A stretch of 64,000 nt of DNA from Batkoa obscura (lineage: Eukaryota > Entomophthoromycota > Entomophthoromycetes > Entomophthorales > Batkoaceae), in the NCBI GenBank assembly GCA_030770535.1, contig JASVEC010000005.1, forward strand, positions 682,001 to 746,000. The letters are read 5' to 3'. The translations under genes were made by a program, and so were the position numbers. Positions 1 through 11,006 of this stretch are shown here, one piece after another (the stretch's first letter is position 1; each line of letters starts with the position of its first letter). The notes under the pieces are model-generated. The model was not told the DNA's origin. It saw nothing but the letters and a program-made list of their open reading frames with translations, and did not search any database.

Positions 1-58
1 ACAAAATACTAATTACAATATTATTAAAATAAATTAAATGATTATATAGTATATATAT

Positions 59-115
59 GGAGATGTCCGAATTGGTTTCATTCTTTTATCCAATTTTTAA
101 ATATTTTATGCTTTA
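59..115 (+). mobile_element. Decayed copy of the ~97-bp miniature TIR element
   Basis: The segment keeps the left end and the GGTTTCATT and TCCAATTTTT blocks of the family in order, but lacks the AGCGCT core and the right end. It sits after an ATAT tract. It reads as an old truncated relic. Confidence 0.4.
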
Positions 116-609
116 AAAACTTTGCTTAAAATTCTATAAAAATAAATTATTTATTAAAGCCAAAAGTACCTGATACAGTTTTAAATTATTCTATTATGAC
201 TTATATTATAAGTTAACGGAAATCCTATTAAATTTAATACAAATTCTCGGATCAGCAAGGATTTTACTAATATAGCCTATATATTGATATTAATTAAAGT
301 TGTAGTACGTAAATAAATGCATATTCCTATAAAACCTCATTGAGAAATATTTATTATTGACTGCTTTATAACCAATATTGCTAATTTACTATCAAATAAA
401 TGAATTATTTTAATACTATAATTACATTATTGATACACCATTAAGTTAATAAATAGCTGCATGGGAGAGAGCGGTTAGCCCAAAACTATAATTAACCATC
501 TATATGCAATACAAGCAGTATAATAATAGTTTTTACTTATTATTACAACTACTTGCTCTTTAACTATTTATTAACTTAGCTATTAATAATTTAAGTAATA
601 TCAACATTT

Positions 610-708
610 GAGGGTGTTTTTCTTGGTTTCATTATTTTTTCCATTTTTTAAGCGCTATTTTAGCGGAAAGATTGCTAGTAAAATTCTTAAACAAAAAAAT
701 ACATCCCC
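610..708 (+). mobile_element. Miniature TIR element, copy 1
   Basis: Complete 99-bp copy from GAGGGTGT to ACATCCCC, with the internal AGCGCT palindrome. Flanks are ATTT on the left and ATGT on the right, so the presumed target duplication has one mismatch. No coding capacity. Confidence 0.8.
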
Positions 709-1201
709 ATGTCTTCGAACTTTTTGATCTCCCTTTGTAATATATAGATTTCCTTAACTAGGTATCAAAAACAATCAAAATTTATATAACTTTTATTGAG
801 TTTATAGAATAAGCTATTATTTATTCGTAATGGTTGCATAATAATAGTTAGACAATATATACTCCGCAATTAATTTTTAAATATTCTTAAATATCTTTAA
901 ATATACTTGCTTCATTTAAATTTAATAAATTTTTATTGACGTCGTCACTCAAGTTATAAATAAACCAAAGAATCAAAATATTTGATTATTTCAACTACAA
1001 GTGTATTATTACCTAATTATTATGTAATATTTAAGAATAAACCACATTTAAACGCTATAGAAGTTTTAAATATAGTAATAATAAAAAGTAAGAATAAAAA
1101 TTAAAATCAGGGTTTTATACTATTTTTGTTCTTTTGGTCTCTCTGTTATAGGGTTGCTACGCATTTAGGGAAAATCTAAAACTAATTAGAATATTACATA
1201 T

Positions 1202-1300
1202 GGGGATGTATTTTTATGTTTAAGAATTTTACTAGCAATCTTTCCGCTAAAATAGCGCTTAAAAAATGGAAGAAGTGATGAAACCAAAAAAAACATCTCC
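1202..1300 (-). mobile_element. Miniature TIR element, copy 2
   Basis: Complete 99-bp copy in reverse orientation relative to copy 1, flanked by ATAT on both sides (1198-1201 and 1301-1304). It lies about 350 bases upstream of the first UGT gene. Confidence 0.85.
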
Positions 1301-1648
1301 ATATACGCTTTTTTGGTTATTAAATTTACTAATGATTTATTTAAAATTCAATGATATAAAATAGCTAAATAATAAAAGATATTTCAATATTAAACTTTTC
1401 ATTGTGATTTTTTGTTAATGTAGATAGCTTACATATATTATTATTTTAACTATTATTTAAGAATATTTATTACACTTTTGGAAACTTTCCTTATCTAAAA
1501 TGGACTATAATTTGACTGCGATAAGGCGAAAGCTTCTATTTATCATTAAACATTTCTATGATAACTTAACTATTCACTGCGTAAAAAAACAACAACTATA
1601 AAACAAGTTAAATCGCTTCAAAAAATTCATCAAAAAATTTATCAAAAA

Positions 1649-3358
1649 ATGAAGTTTCATCTATTTCTTTATTTACAATTAATGTTTTCATTCAATTTTT
1701 ATGAATCGAAGGGAACTGTATTCGATATTAAAAGCTCAGCACCATTGAAAATAGTAATACATTCTGAATTTGGTGGTAGAAGTCATATCAAAGGGATATT
1801 AGAAATAGGAGATGAATTAATCAATAGAGGTCATCAAGTAACTTATGTAACATTAGAACATAATCTTCGATTTTTAAAGGGGTATAATATTGGTAATTAT
1901 TCATTAGGTAAACCAAAAATTGATGAAAGTTTAATTCTAAAAGAAACCGAAGATATTTTATTGAGCGAAGATAAGACAAATTCCATGGAAAGATTAACTA
2001 AATTTATGTCCACTTTTTGGACTGAAAATTACGAAACAGTTTATTTACCTTTTAATGAGTATCTTATCAATGAAAAACCAGATCTTATTGTTTGTGATTT
2101 TATTACTTATCCTTGTAAAGATTTAGCTAAAAATTTAAGAATACCAATGATTACTGGATTTCAGACAATAGATGGCTTTGGTATTGTTAATGAACCTTCA
2201 ATTACTACGGAAAATAACTATGGCCCACTTTATACTAAAGATATGTCTTTTTATCAACGATTTAAAAGTCAAGTTATAACTCCAATAACATCAATTATTA
2301 GTTTTAGAAATGTATATAATCAATTAGATACTATAAGAAGTAAACATAATATTAATCCAACAATGGAAAGATTTGGGGATTTAAAGTATAGTTTAGTAAT
2401 TGCAAATACTTTTGTTGGCTTTGAGCCTGCCACTAGATTACCACCAAGTGTACTTCAATTAGGTCCAATTATATCGGAAAATAAAGACATATTAGAACCA
2501 GAATTAAATGAATTTTTAAATCTTCATAAGAATACATTGTTTATTGCTTTTGGCTCTAATTCGGTATTAAACAATGTTATTACTCAAAAGATTTTAGAAG
2601 CATCTCTATTAGCTATTGAAGAAAAGATTATTGATGGTATAATATGGGGATTAGGACATACTAATCAAGATGACTTCCCAATTGAAGTAAATGATGGTAA
2701 AGGTGGTAAAGTTAAAGTACGTGATTTATTTGAAGGTAAAAATGATAAAATTAAACTATTATCTTGGGCCCCACAAGTTTCAGTTTTAAATCATAAAAAT
2801 ACTAAAGTATTTATCTCTCATGGTGGCTTGGAATCGGTCTTTGAGGCCATTTATTCAGGTACGCCAGTAGTATGCGTTGCCTTGTTTGGAGATCAACCAA
2901 GGAATGCAGCTAAATTGGAAGAAACTGGTACTGGGGTTTTTGTTAATAAATATACATTTACACCGGAGTCATTGGCTGAACAACTCAAATCTATTATTGA
3001 AGATAAAGATCATCAGTTCAAGTCAAATTTGTCAAGGATGAAAACGATCTCTCATCACAATTCTAGAAGAGTTAAGTATGGAGCTGATGTATTTGAGCAA
3101 CATGCTTATACCGCTAAAGCATGTAGAGGATTTGAACCTTATGATCCTACTTCCAATTTATCACCTTGTGAAATCAAACATCTTATACCAGTATCAGAAC
3201 AAATGTCCTTTATTTCTGCTAATGGAATTGATATCTATGGTACTGCCATTTTGATATTACTGATAAGCTTTAGTTTATCCTTCTATTTCTTATACCATTT
3301 ATCTATATTTGCATTTAAATACCTTAGGAATACATCAGATAAACCTAAAACGGAATAA
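1649..3358 (+). CDS. ER-type UDP-glycosyltransferase (GT1 family), UGT copy 1
   Basis: An intact 569-residue UDP-glycosyltransferase, likely moving a sugar from a UDP-sugar to a small lipophilic acceptor; the acceptor cannot be told. Residues 1 to ~20 form a signal peptide. The acceptor-binding half follows, with the GGRSH segment around residues 42-46. The nucleotide-sugar signature runs from W373 (WAPQ) through SHGGLES to D415-Q416. A membrane segment at about 531-557 precedes a short tail ending KPKTE, which fits the KxKxx ER-retrieval pattern. This is the animal-like type I ER membrane layout, not the cytosolic sterol glucosyltransferase layout common in fungi. It has no introns. TATAAAAC at 1597-1604 is a plausible TATA box. 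Miniature elements flank it on both sides. It is clearly related to the UGT genes at 23.9 and 26.2-27.9 kb. Confidence 0.93.
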   Translation: MKFHLFLYLQLMFSFNFYESKGTVFDIKSSAPLKIVIHSEFGGRSHIKGILEIGDELINRGHQVTYVTLEHNLRFLKGYNIGNYSLGKPKIDESLILKETEDILLSEDKTNSMERLTKFMSTFWTENYETVYLPFNEYLINEKPDLIVCDFITYPCKDLAKNLRIPMITGFQTIDGFGIVNEPSITTENNYGPLYTKDMSFYQRFKSQVITPITSIISFRNVYNQLDTIRSKHNINPTMERFGDLKYSLVIANTFVGFEPATRLPPSVLQLGPIISENKDILEPELNEFLNLHKNTLFIAFGSNSVLNNVITQKILEASLLAIEEKIIDGIIWGLGHTNQDDFPIEVNDGKGGKVKVRDLFEGKNDKIKLLSWAPQVSVLNHKNTKVFISHGGLESVFEAIYSGTPVVCVALFGDQPRNAAKLEETGTGVFVNKYTFTPESLAEQLKSIIEDKDHQFKSNLSRMKTISHHNSRRVKYGADVFEQHAYTAKACRGFEPYDPTSNLSPCEIKHLIPVSEQMSFISANGIDIYGTAILILLISFSLSFYFLYHLSIFAFKYLRNTSDKPKTE

Positions 3359-4105
3359 ATGATAGATTTCTACTAAATTCAATATCCAATTACTATGAAT
3401 TTAAAATAAAATAATAATATGTTAAATAAAATAGATTGACGATCAATTAGTAATTATAAATCATAAATTATATCTATTTTTGAATTAAATAAAAATAGCT
3501 CTTTATAAAAGGAATTGTAATTTAATTATCTCAAAAACTCTTATCAATCACTTATTTACTAAGAACGAGTCTGGGTTGTCAAGTTTTTTTAGTCATAATT
3601 AACCCTACAAGTCGGTTTAAGCTTTTAAAATTATTCACTAACTACTTGAATATTCTGGATGAGCTATGTTCGTAAAATATTTTTTTTATCATAATTAATT
3701 TTATATTGTATTTTTAAACATAATAATCCTTTAATCATATGAGGATGCTTTTCTTGATTTCATCACTTTTTCTATTTTTTCAAGTGCTATTTGAGTGAAA
3801 AAATTGGTAGTAAAATTCTTAAACAAAAAAATACATCCCCATATGTAAAAGATCTATAACTCTTAAACTCATATTAAAAAAATTGATTACAGATTAAAAA
3901 TAATGGAAGATATAAATTGAAGCATAGATTTTATTAAAAAATTCCATTTTCAAACCTCATTTAAGAAAAATCTTTGATTATCTCGGGTAATCAATTTGAA
4001 ATAAGATACTACAAACCCAAGAATCAAAAGTAGAAATACAAGTCCATTTTTTATTTTTACATAATTTTAGTTGAATTAAATTTATTAATATATTGATCTA
4101 AGCTC
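3359..4105. other. Intergenic stretch with one miniature element
   Basis: AT-rich DNA between UGT copy 1 and the small secreted protein. Apart from the miniature element at 3741-3840 nothing recognisable was seen. Confidence 0.55.
3741..3840 (+). mobile_element. Miniature TIR element, copy 3
   Basis: Complete 100-bp copy (GAGGATG to ACATCCCC) flanked by ATAT on both sides (3737-3740 and 3841-3844), about 380 bases downstream of UGT copy 1. Confidence 0.85.
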
Positions 4106-4408
4106 ATGAAGCTCTCGTATTATCCCATTATTCTCTCTCTAATTGATCTTTATATTAGTGGAGGCTATTATTATTGCGTAAAAAACAACCAATGTATAAT
4201 TGGAATTGAATTAACAAAATGTAATGAATTTTCATCTAAAGCAAGAAGTTGTAATTGGTTTGGTGAAAATTGTTGGTTTTGTGATGCAAGTAAAGTAGAT
4301 ATTCGAGATCATAATGATTTATTGGAGTCTTTAACAGTATGGTGTCACAATCTAAAGGGCGGTGTTTTAAAAAATTCAATTATGAAGGAGTTTTGTGGAC
4401 ACAATTAA
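4106..4408 (+). CDS. Small secreted cysteine-rich protein (hypothetical)
   Basis: A 100-residue open frame whose first ~20 residues (MKLSYYPIILSLIDLYISGG) look like a signal peptide. The remaining ~80 residues hold eight cysteines (Cys pairs around positions 24-30, 39-49, 56-59, 79 and 97), enough for four disulfides. No known fold is recognised. Small size, a secretion signal and many cysteines are typical of fungal effector or antimicrobial-type proteins, but that role is only inferred. It stands alone between a UGT gene and a UGT pseudogene. The frame could also be part of a spliced gene, but no good splice sites were seen at its ends. Confidence 0.6.
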   Translation: MKLSYYPIILSLIDLYISGGYYYCVKNNQCIIGIELTKCNEFSSKARSCNWFGENCWFCDASKVDIRDHNDLLESLTVWCHNLKGGVLKNSIMKEFCGHN

Positions 4409-4859
4409 AGAGTTAGGATGATGACGTCATGGAAGCGTTTTACAACGGATATGACGATTGAGTAGAAAATTAATGGCTCTTTCTTTTAAAGGATGTTTGT
4501 TTTAAGATATTAAATAATACAATGTTATATACTAATATCTTTTGTCAATGATAACTAACCTATTAAAATAACAATATAAAGTTAATTGATCTTTAAATTG
4601 ATCGAACATTCAAATAATAATAAAATTAAATGTTGGATTGAATGAACTGACTACTTTAAAATAATAATATAAATCCAATAAAAATCAAATAGGTCTATTT
4701 TATCTAATTAATTCTAATAAACGAGTGTTATTATAACTTTATTTATTTACTTTATAAATTATTAATTTTGATGTCGATTTTACAATAATTTAATTTCTAT
4801 TGAATTTTATTGAATTCTATTGAATATAGTTGATAATAACAATCATAAGACATTCAACT
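4409..4859. other. Intergenic, nothing seen
   Basis: AT-rich spacer between the small Cys-rich gene and the stop of the minus-strand UGT pseudogene. No gene, repeat or RNA was recognised. Confidence 0.5.
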
Positions 4860-6183
4860 TTATTCGACTTTGCTCTTATTTAAACCACACTCATAATAAT
4901 TGTGTAAAAGATTTAATAGATAACGTAAACAATAAACCAACAATATAAAGCTTACTAATGATAACATAATAGTAGTACCATAGATGTCGATACTATAAGT
5001 AGAAACAAAGGAGATTTGACGGGATGGTGACATAGTATGTTTAAGTTCACAAGGTGGTAGATTAGAGTTAGGATCATACGATTCCTATTTTTTACATGCT
5101 TTAGCGGTATAAGCATGTTGCTCAAATAAATCAGCTGCATAATTAAATCTTTTAGAACTGTAATGAGCAATTGTTTTTATTCTTAATAAGTTGGATTAAA
5201 ATTTATTATTTTTATCTTCAACTATTGTTTTAAATCAGTCCTTTAAAAAATCAAATGTGAATGTAAATTTGTCAACATAAAGCCCAATTTCTGCTTCTTC
5301 TAATTTAGTGACATTTCTATGTTGGTCTCCAAATACTCGTTCAATTGAGGTGTCAATGTTTCCTTGTTTTCACCAGGAACAGACCTAACATTCATCATAT
5401 TTGAGGGTAATTTTAATACTGGTTCTAAACCAAAAAAAAATAGCAATAATTAAGGAAGAATTAAAATCAGTAAATAAATTATTATGTACTTTAATATTCA
5501 ATTTAATACGTAAACTATTCAGTTGTTTTTTATATTATTTTATATAATTATAAGAAATATAAAAATCAATAATTTAATTATAAAACTTGGTAAAAAAAAG
5601 ATATTTGTTTTTTATTTAATGATTCATATTTATTTCTCAAAGTTAAATAAGGTTCACATTCGATACTTAATCCCTTAATAGCTTCGAACCTAAGAATGCT
5701 GGGTATTTTTAATTGTTTTGCTAAATCACTACAACTTGAAGAGAATTAATCATAATATAACAAACCTCTTAGATTATTAGTTAAATATTATTTTAATAGA
5801 ATTAATATTTTATTATATCTCATTTCTACATAATTACCAACAAGATCTAATAAATGTTTTGTATGATATATCTTGGATTTTAATAACACCTCAGTTTTCA
5901 TGACGTTTTTTTAATAAGTCATCATTGGTAAGTTTATCTGTTATAAAATAACTGGTTATCTTATAATCTTGCGTAAATTTAACACTATCTTCAATGCTTA
6001 CATAACTGACTTTCTATCCTCATGATATTAGTTTTTCTTTGATTTTTAATATACCTTGGATATGTGAGCGACTGCCTATACTTGAGTGAAGTCTTATGTT
6101 TAATGGAACGCTGGTTTTATACCAATGAATTGAGTTTGAATAGTCAAATAATAAAAGGTAAAAAGTAAAATAAAAGTTCATTA
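4860..6183 (-). pseudogene. UDP-glycosyltransferase pseudogene, minus copy of an inverted duplicate pair
   Basis: Reading the minus strand from an ATG at 6181-6183 gives a UGT signal peptide and N-terminal half, then frame changes and stops, then a C-terminal part ending KSKVE and a stop at 4860-4862. About 125 codons are missing in the middle: sequence matching LTPQLNEYL runs straight into the GDQHRN segment, so the WAPQ/SHGG UDP-sugar signature is gone. The copy at 21231-22549 is near-identical and shares the same internal deletion and the in-frame TAG after a run of lysine codons. The gene was therefore already dead when it was duplicated. It cannot make a working transferase. Confidence 0.9.
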
Positions 6184-6239
6184 TGTTAAAATGGCTTTTT
6201 TAAATATAAATTCATCGATCCAAAAGTGGCTTTTTATAT

Positions 6240-6338
6240 GGGGGTGTTTTTTTTTGTTTCATTATTTTTTCCATTTTTTAAGCGCTATTTGAGTGGAAAG
6301 ATTGTTAGTAAAATTCTTAAACAAAAAAATACATCCCC
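6240..6338 (+). mobile_element. Miniature TIR element, copy 4, with an empty site in the sister arm
   Basis: Complete 99-bp copy flanked by ATAT (6236-6239 and 6339-6342). It lies in arm A of the inverted duplication. In arm B near 21165-21185 the flanking ATATAAAAAGC is present once with no element. This supports a 4-bp ATAT target duplication and insertion after the arms were duplicated. Confidence 0.88.
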
Positions 6339-6345
6339 ATATACT

Positions 6346-7189
6346 CTTTCAATCTAGACGCACAACTTAACATCATTAATTCAACATTTATCTTTTATAA
6401 TGTAGCAATACTAATCCACTTAATTCTTTATACTCAATATAAAAACCTAGGCTTGAATTACTAAGTATGGATTATAGATAAAAAGTCATTATTTCATTCA
6501 ACATTAAGTTTATGTCAATCCCATTTTTCAACTACTAAAGTGAGTAGTAAGTAGAAGTGAATCAATGGTCACTTTAGACATCTTTATTATTATTGATTAT
6601 AAATCATTCATTTCTAATAGGCTTATTCCTATAGCGTCTTATAAACTTTACTAAGAGGCTAACTTGAGAATGCTGGATTTATAAAATGGTAAGTTAATGC
6701 TCCAGCTATGGTAATAACGTAAGGTAAGGGGGGTTTTAATAAAGTTTAATTTTTACAAAAATTAGAATTAAAATGAAGAATTGTTTTAAAAAAATAAAAA
6801 CTGTGATGTATTGGTGAAAATCTGGAGAGGGGTGTTTTCTAATAATAGTTTTTTTATTACACTATTTAATTATGTAAATTTTTGTTTTTGTATAGCTGCT
6901 GCAACTCTATTGGGACTTAACTAACTGTTGATTCAAGAGCAAAAAAATTTCTAAAAGCATGCTAAATTTAAGGATACGCTATATACAGAACCTAGCTCAG
7001 ACGAATAATTGGCTCTAAAAATTACCGCAAATTAAGTCATAATAGAATTGTAGCTGTATAAATAAATTAATTATTTCAAAAAAGTTAATAAATTTGGTTA
7101 CCAAATAATGGAAATATTGTTGATATATTGAAAATACTTCATTTGTTAAGGTTTACTAAATTTGTTATTGTTATTTCTACTTTTATCCA
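6346..7189. other. Intergenic, includes the promoter-side part of duplication arm A
   Basis: The part up to about 6745 is shared in inverted form with 20668-21165. The rest is AT-rich with no recognised gene. Confidence 0.5.
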
Positions 7190-7725
7190 TATGCTTTTAA
7201 AGTATTAAAAATATCAAATGGATTATCTAATTGAAGGATTGGAATGTTTGATATATGAAGATTACCATTTGGAGACACTTTTTGAGTTATTCCCTTTATA
7301 AGGGCTTGACAACTCTAGTTTGGTATCGCGTCTTGAGTCAAAATACAAAGAACGTTTTTTATATAATCATCTGTTCCATATCCTTCTTCATTACCTGATC
7401 TTATATAAAGCTAATAGCTCGCCCAATGTCACCATCTCCAATTAACATAGTTTTGGAATACATCAGCTTTACTTCAGCTGGACTCTGATCTTTACCATCA
7501 AAACTTGCTTTATTCAAGCACATAAATTAATAAGCCATGACACTAAACTTTCTTAGTAGCCTCGGTTGCCCAATAGTGGACAAATCTACTAATTGTTGTA
7601 AAAATCATCTGTTTGCCTTTTTTCCATCCCAATTTATCGTTTCGCTTATAGATTTCATCATTTCTTAAATGAACACAAAAACTAAAGGTCTTCATATTTG
7701 AAAAAATAAAAATGTGATTATTCAT
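7190..7725 (-). pseudogene. Relic of an unrecognised protein-coding gene
   Basis: On the minus strand from ~7530 to ~7190, coding-like segments appear in successive frames: KLMYSKTMLIGDGDIGRAI, then GNEEGYGTDDYIKNVL, then SNIPILQLDNPFDIFNTLKA. They are interrupted by stops and at least one frame change with no convincing splice sites. An open segment at 7543-7725 may be its upstream part. Codon-like composition and non-random wording argue for a decayed host gene. I do not recognise the family. Confidence 0.4.
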
Positions 7726-8805
7726 TTATTTTACTTTGCTCATTTCTTATATACTATAAATTAAAATTATCAAATAAATATTAAAAGGAAAAACATTCCT
7801 ACATACAGCTATTCCAATTCTTTTGCGATTTAATTAACCGCTTATTTAGGAAAAATTTCTTTATTAAAATTTGGCTAAAATATCTGGACCAGGCTTTAAA
7901 AAAACCCGTTCTACCAATAATCTAGTTATAAAAAGCACCACTAAAAAAGCTATAGAAGTTGTAACAGCTGTAAAGTGCTTTCTTATTTGTTCCATTGGGT
8001 TTAAATTTAAAAAATACTGCCTTCAACCTGTGCATATTCTAAAACTAACCTAACCTTAAAATAACTCTACAGCTTCAACCAACTAGGACCCAATAAACAG
8101 AAAAATAAAATGGATTTAATAGCTAAATAAATTTATTAAAGTGAAAAACATAAGCTCAAAATTTCTCATAATAAGTAAAATAAAGGCATGTGCTATCATA
8201 AAATAAATTGATTTAATAAAAGAATTTTATTTTACTATTTAATAATATTATGGTGAAATACAAAGATGAAAATAATTTATTATTAGAATTAGCCTTAATT
8301 AAAATAGTGATAACATGATTTGTTAAAAAATAATGCAGCTGTAAAAGTTTAAATAGGTAATAATTTTTCGAAAACTAATGTATGAATAAATTGATTACAT
8401 AATATAAATGTTGAAAAATAAATCAAGCTTCATGTATAACAATTTGTATAATAATATAGTAATAATGATAATGGCTCCTCTATTACTACTATTGTTAAGA
8501 CTAGGGATCAATTATGGTTTAATCGAGGTATAAACTTTTTTTAGTTAGCCCGCTTTAGGGAGTGTTATATTCAATAAGCATTGAGGTGTTTTAAAAATAA
8601 CAAGAACATAAGAAAATCAAGATAATAACTTTGCTGTAGTATTAAAACAAACCAAGAAACTAATAATAATTTATAATTTATTCTACAAATATAGATATCA
8701 TAAGAAAATTCTATGAATCTTGAATGAATTAAAGAAAATTTTGTACCTATTAGGAACATAATACAATAGATTAAGTGGTAGATTCAATATAATGGAAAAA
8801 AATGG
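7726..8805. other. Intergenic, nothing seen
   Basis: AT-rich DNA upstream of the carbonic anhydrase gene. Short open frames here (for example 7871-8053 and 8571-8759) lack family resemblance and starts with context, and are not called. Confidence 0.5.
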
Positions 8806-8813
8806 TATAAAAG
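8806..8813 (+). promoter_or_regulatory. TATA box of the carbonic anhydrase gene
   Basis: TATAAAAG lies 60 bases before the ATG at 8866, a normal spacing for a short 5' leader. Confidence 0.55.
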
Positions 8814-8865
8814 CTTGAAGTAGTATCTTTTCAAAATAAATAATAATAATAATACAATAGATAAA

Positions 8866-9675
8866 ATGAAACTTAACGCTATTTTAAATTTAATCACTTT
8901 AACTTTAATCCATGGTTCCCAAGAATGGAGTTATAAAGGGGAAAATGGCCCAGGGAGATGGGGCTTATTAAAAAAAGAGTATAGCGCATGTGGTGAAGGA
9001 AAAAGACAATCCCCAATTGCATTAAACCAAGGGGGGCATTTCACTAAAACAGACAACTATGTAGATGCATGGGAAGATAGTGATAAATCATTCGACTATA
9101 CTAATAACGGCCATTCATTGACTGTAGACTTAAAGGATTTAAAAATACCATTTAAATTAGACTGTAAAAAGTTAGAACTGAAACAATTTCATGTCCATAC
9201 ACCTGCTGAACATACGGTAGATGGTAAAACATATGATTTGGAGGCCCATTTTGTTTTTACCAATAGTAAAAGTAATTTATTCCAAGTCTTTGGCGTTTTC
9301 TTTCAGCAAGATGATAAACTAGCTGATATCAGTGGATTCTTTAATAGTGTGCTAAATAAATCTAACTCTACCATGGATATTAAAGATAGTAAAATTGACT
9401 TTAAAGGGTTGAATTTAGGTCAACTATATAACCAAGTTGATGGGTTTAAATCAGGTTATGTTTATCGTGGATCTTTGACTACCCCCCCATGCACTGAAGC
9501 TGTCCGATTTATTATTTCTGATAAGATATTGCCAATTTCTAAAGCTCAATTAAATGTTTTTAAATTGTCGGTTCATGACAACAACGCAAGGCCAATTCAA
9601 AAGCTTACTGAATTCCATCAACCTTCCATCTTAGACTTTAAGAAATGTGAGAAATGCAAAATTAAACAAAATTAA
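8866..9675 (+). CDS. Secreted alpha-carbonic anhydrase
   Basis: A 269-residue alpha-class carbonic anhydrase, catalysing CO2 + H2O to bicarbonate and a proton, outside the cell or in the secretory path. Residues 1 to ~18 are a signal peptide, and the mature enzyme begins near EWSYKGENGPG. Zinc ligands are H109 and H111 (QFHVH) and H128 (EAHFV). The NNGHS segment (H83) matches the proton-shuttle His, E115 the gate-keeping Glu, and SLTTPPCTE is the conserved floor of the active site. C42 and the Cys of TPPCTE probably form the usual disulfide. Length is normal for a secreted alpha enzyme and all catalytic residues are present. It is a single open frame behind a TATA box. A decayed relative may lie at ~49.5-49.9 kb. 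Confidence 0.95.
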   Translation: MKLNAILNLITLTLIHGSQEWSYKGENGPGRWGLLKKEYSACGEGKRQSPIALNQGGHFTKTDNYVDAWEDSDKSFDYTNNGHSLTVDLKDLKIPFKLDCKKLELKQFHVHTPAEHTVDGKTYDLEAHFVFTNSKSNLFQVFGVFFQQDDKLADISGFFNSVLNKSNSTMDIKDSKIDFKGLNLGQLYNQVDGFKSGYVYRGSLTTPPCTEAVRFIISDKILPISKAQLNVFKLSVHDNNARPIQKLTEFHQPSILDFKKCEKCKIKQN

Positions 9676-11006
9676 CTGATATTATTTTAATCATTTATTA
9701 AATAAATAACCCATATTATTATCTATAATAGTCTCACACTTTTTCAATTTTTATTGAGCAATTTCAATATATTACTTTAATGAAAAAGCTTAGAAGGCAT
9801 ATGCATAAAATGTTTTGGATAAAAGGGTGATATTCACGACAGCTTATAGTTGCTCTTAAACCATTCAATGGTTGAACATCTACAAATTACTTTTGTATAA
9901 ATAAGTTAAAATTCTAAAACTAAAGAAAAATAGTCTTTGGAAAAATCACATTGCCACTCAACCTTTAGTTTTAATAGCTCTGAGCATGCCCTTCCCTGAT
10001 TTGTTTGAGGTTTTTTAGGTTTCTTACCTTCCGTTAAGCTTTCATCCTGGTCGCCGGTCTTCGGACCATACACTCTTTCTATCCCAAACTTTCAGCAGAA
10101 AAGTCACAGCTCCCATTTTAGCCAGTCTTCCTTTGTCTCACATTTGATTAAACCCTTGCAGATAGGAATACAGGTTTTTTAGTTATAGTCTTACTCGCTC
10201 TAAATACTATGCTCTTGAATTTAAAATTGCTTCTAATTGTTTAATAACTTACTTCTCTACTTCACTTCTTATTTCTTTAAATTCTCTCCCTCATACACAT
10301 TTCTTTTTCTTCTAGAAATAAAAATAGTTGAGGCTTGATTGTTTTATAGGATTTGAAAAAAACACATATCAAAGAGTTATAGTTAATACTAAATATTTAT
10401 TGGTGCTCACACAATTATAAACTAAAAGTATAAAATTATAATATTTGTCCAAAATTCGAATAGGTTGGCTACAATTGTTTTTTTTTGGTTAATAATTTTC
10501 CAACTATTTAAAATATATCGAGATAAAGGCTCAGTTGTAGGTAGACTAATTAAAAATACAAATTCTAATTCACATATAAAATAAATACAGCCAGTGAATA
10601 ATTTAGCTTTTAAGGATAAGTATCCATAGTACAATAGGCTTAAAAATGCAATAAAGAATACTAAATACGCATAATCTACAGCTAATAATAGCTATAAACA
10701 CAAGATAAACATGAAATGTACAACAGCTTTACGCTGTTTACTTGAAACTCACGCTATCAAAAAACCACGGGCGTAGGTGGTTACATTGACGAGTTGGATT
10801 CATCAAGTGTTTCTTTGATTAAATAAAATTCCTTTTTGTTTGGAACATAGTTTTTGAAAAAGATCTGGACTCAGGTGATTAAAAAAATGCAACCAATTAG
10901 AACCCAATAAGCTAAGATATCTCGGCATAGAATCAACTAAATTGAGATTAATTTTTTGGCTTGTTTAGTTTTTACAACCGGTTAGTTTGAATTTATTTAA
11001 GCAAAG
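9676..11006. other. Intergenic with a GC-richer island at ~9.94-10.19 kb
   Basis: Most is AT-rich and featureless. From about 9940 to 10190 the GC rises visibly and the minus strand has a ~55-codon open stretch (FGIERVYGPKTGDQDESLTE onward) bounded by stops. It may be a piece of an old gene or transposon; no family is recognised. Confidence 0.4.

Larger units (their letters stand above)
1..1648. other. Non-coding AT-rich stretch with three miniature-element copies
   Basis: No gene is recognised here. The stretch holds a relic and two complete copies of the ~97-bp miniature TIR element, listed separately. The last ~60 bases are the leader of the UGT gene that follows and include a TATA-like TATAAAAC at 1597-1604, about 45 bases before its ATG. 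Confidence 0.6.
4860..6745 (-). repeat. Arm A of a ~1.9-kb inverted segmental duplication
   Basis: The reverse complement of this segment aligns with 20668-22549. Matching positions sum to about 27410 along the pseudogene. The match continues past its start through upstream DNA, for example the CCTTACCTTACG stretch at 6718-6729 and 20689-20700. Identity is very high over the pseudogene and lower upstream. Arm A holds a miniature element (6240-6338) that arm B lacks. Confidence 0.85.
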
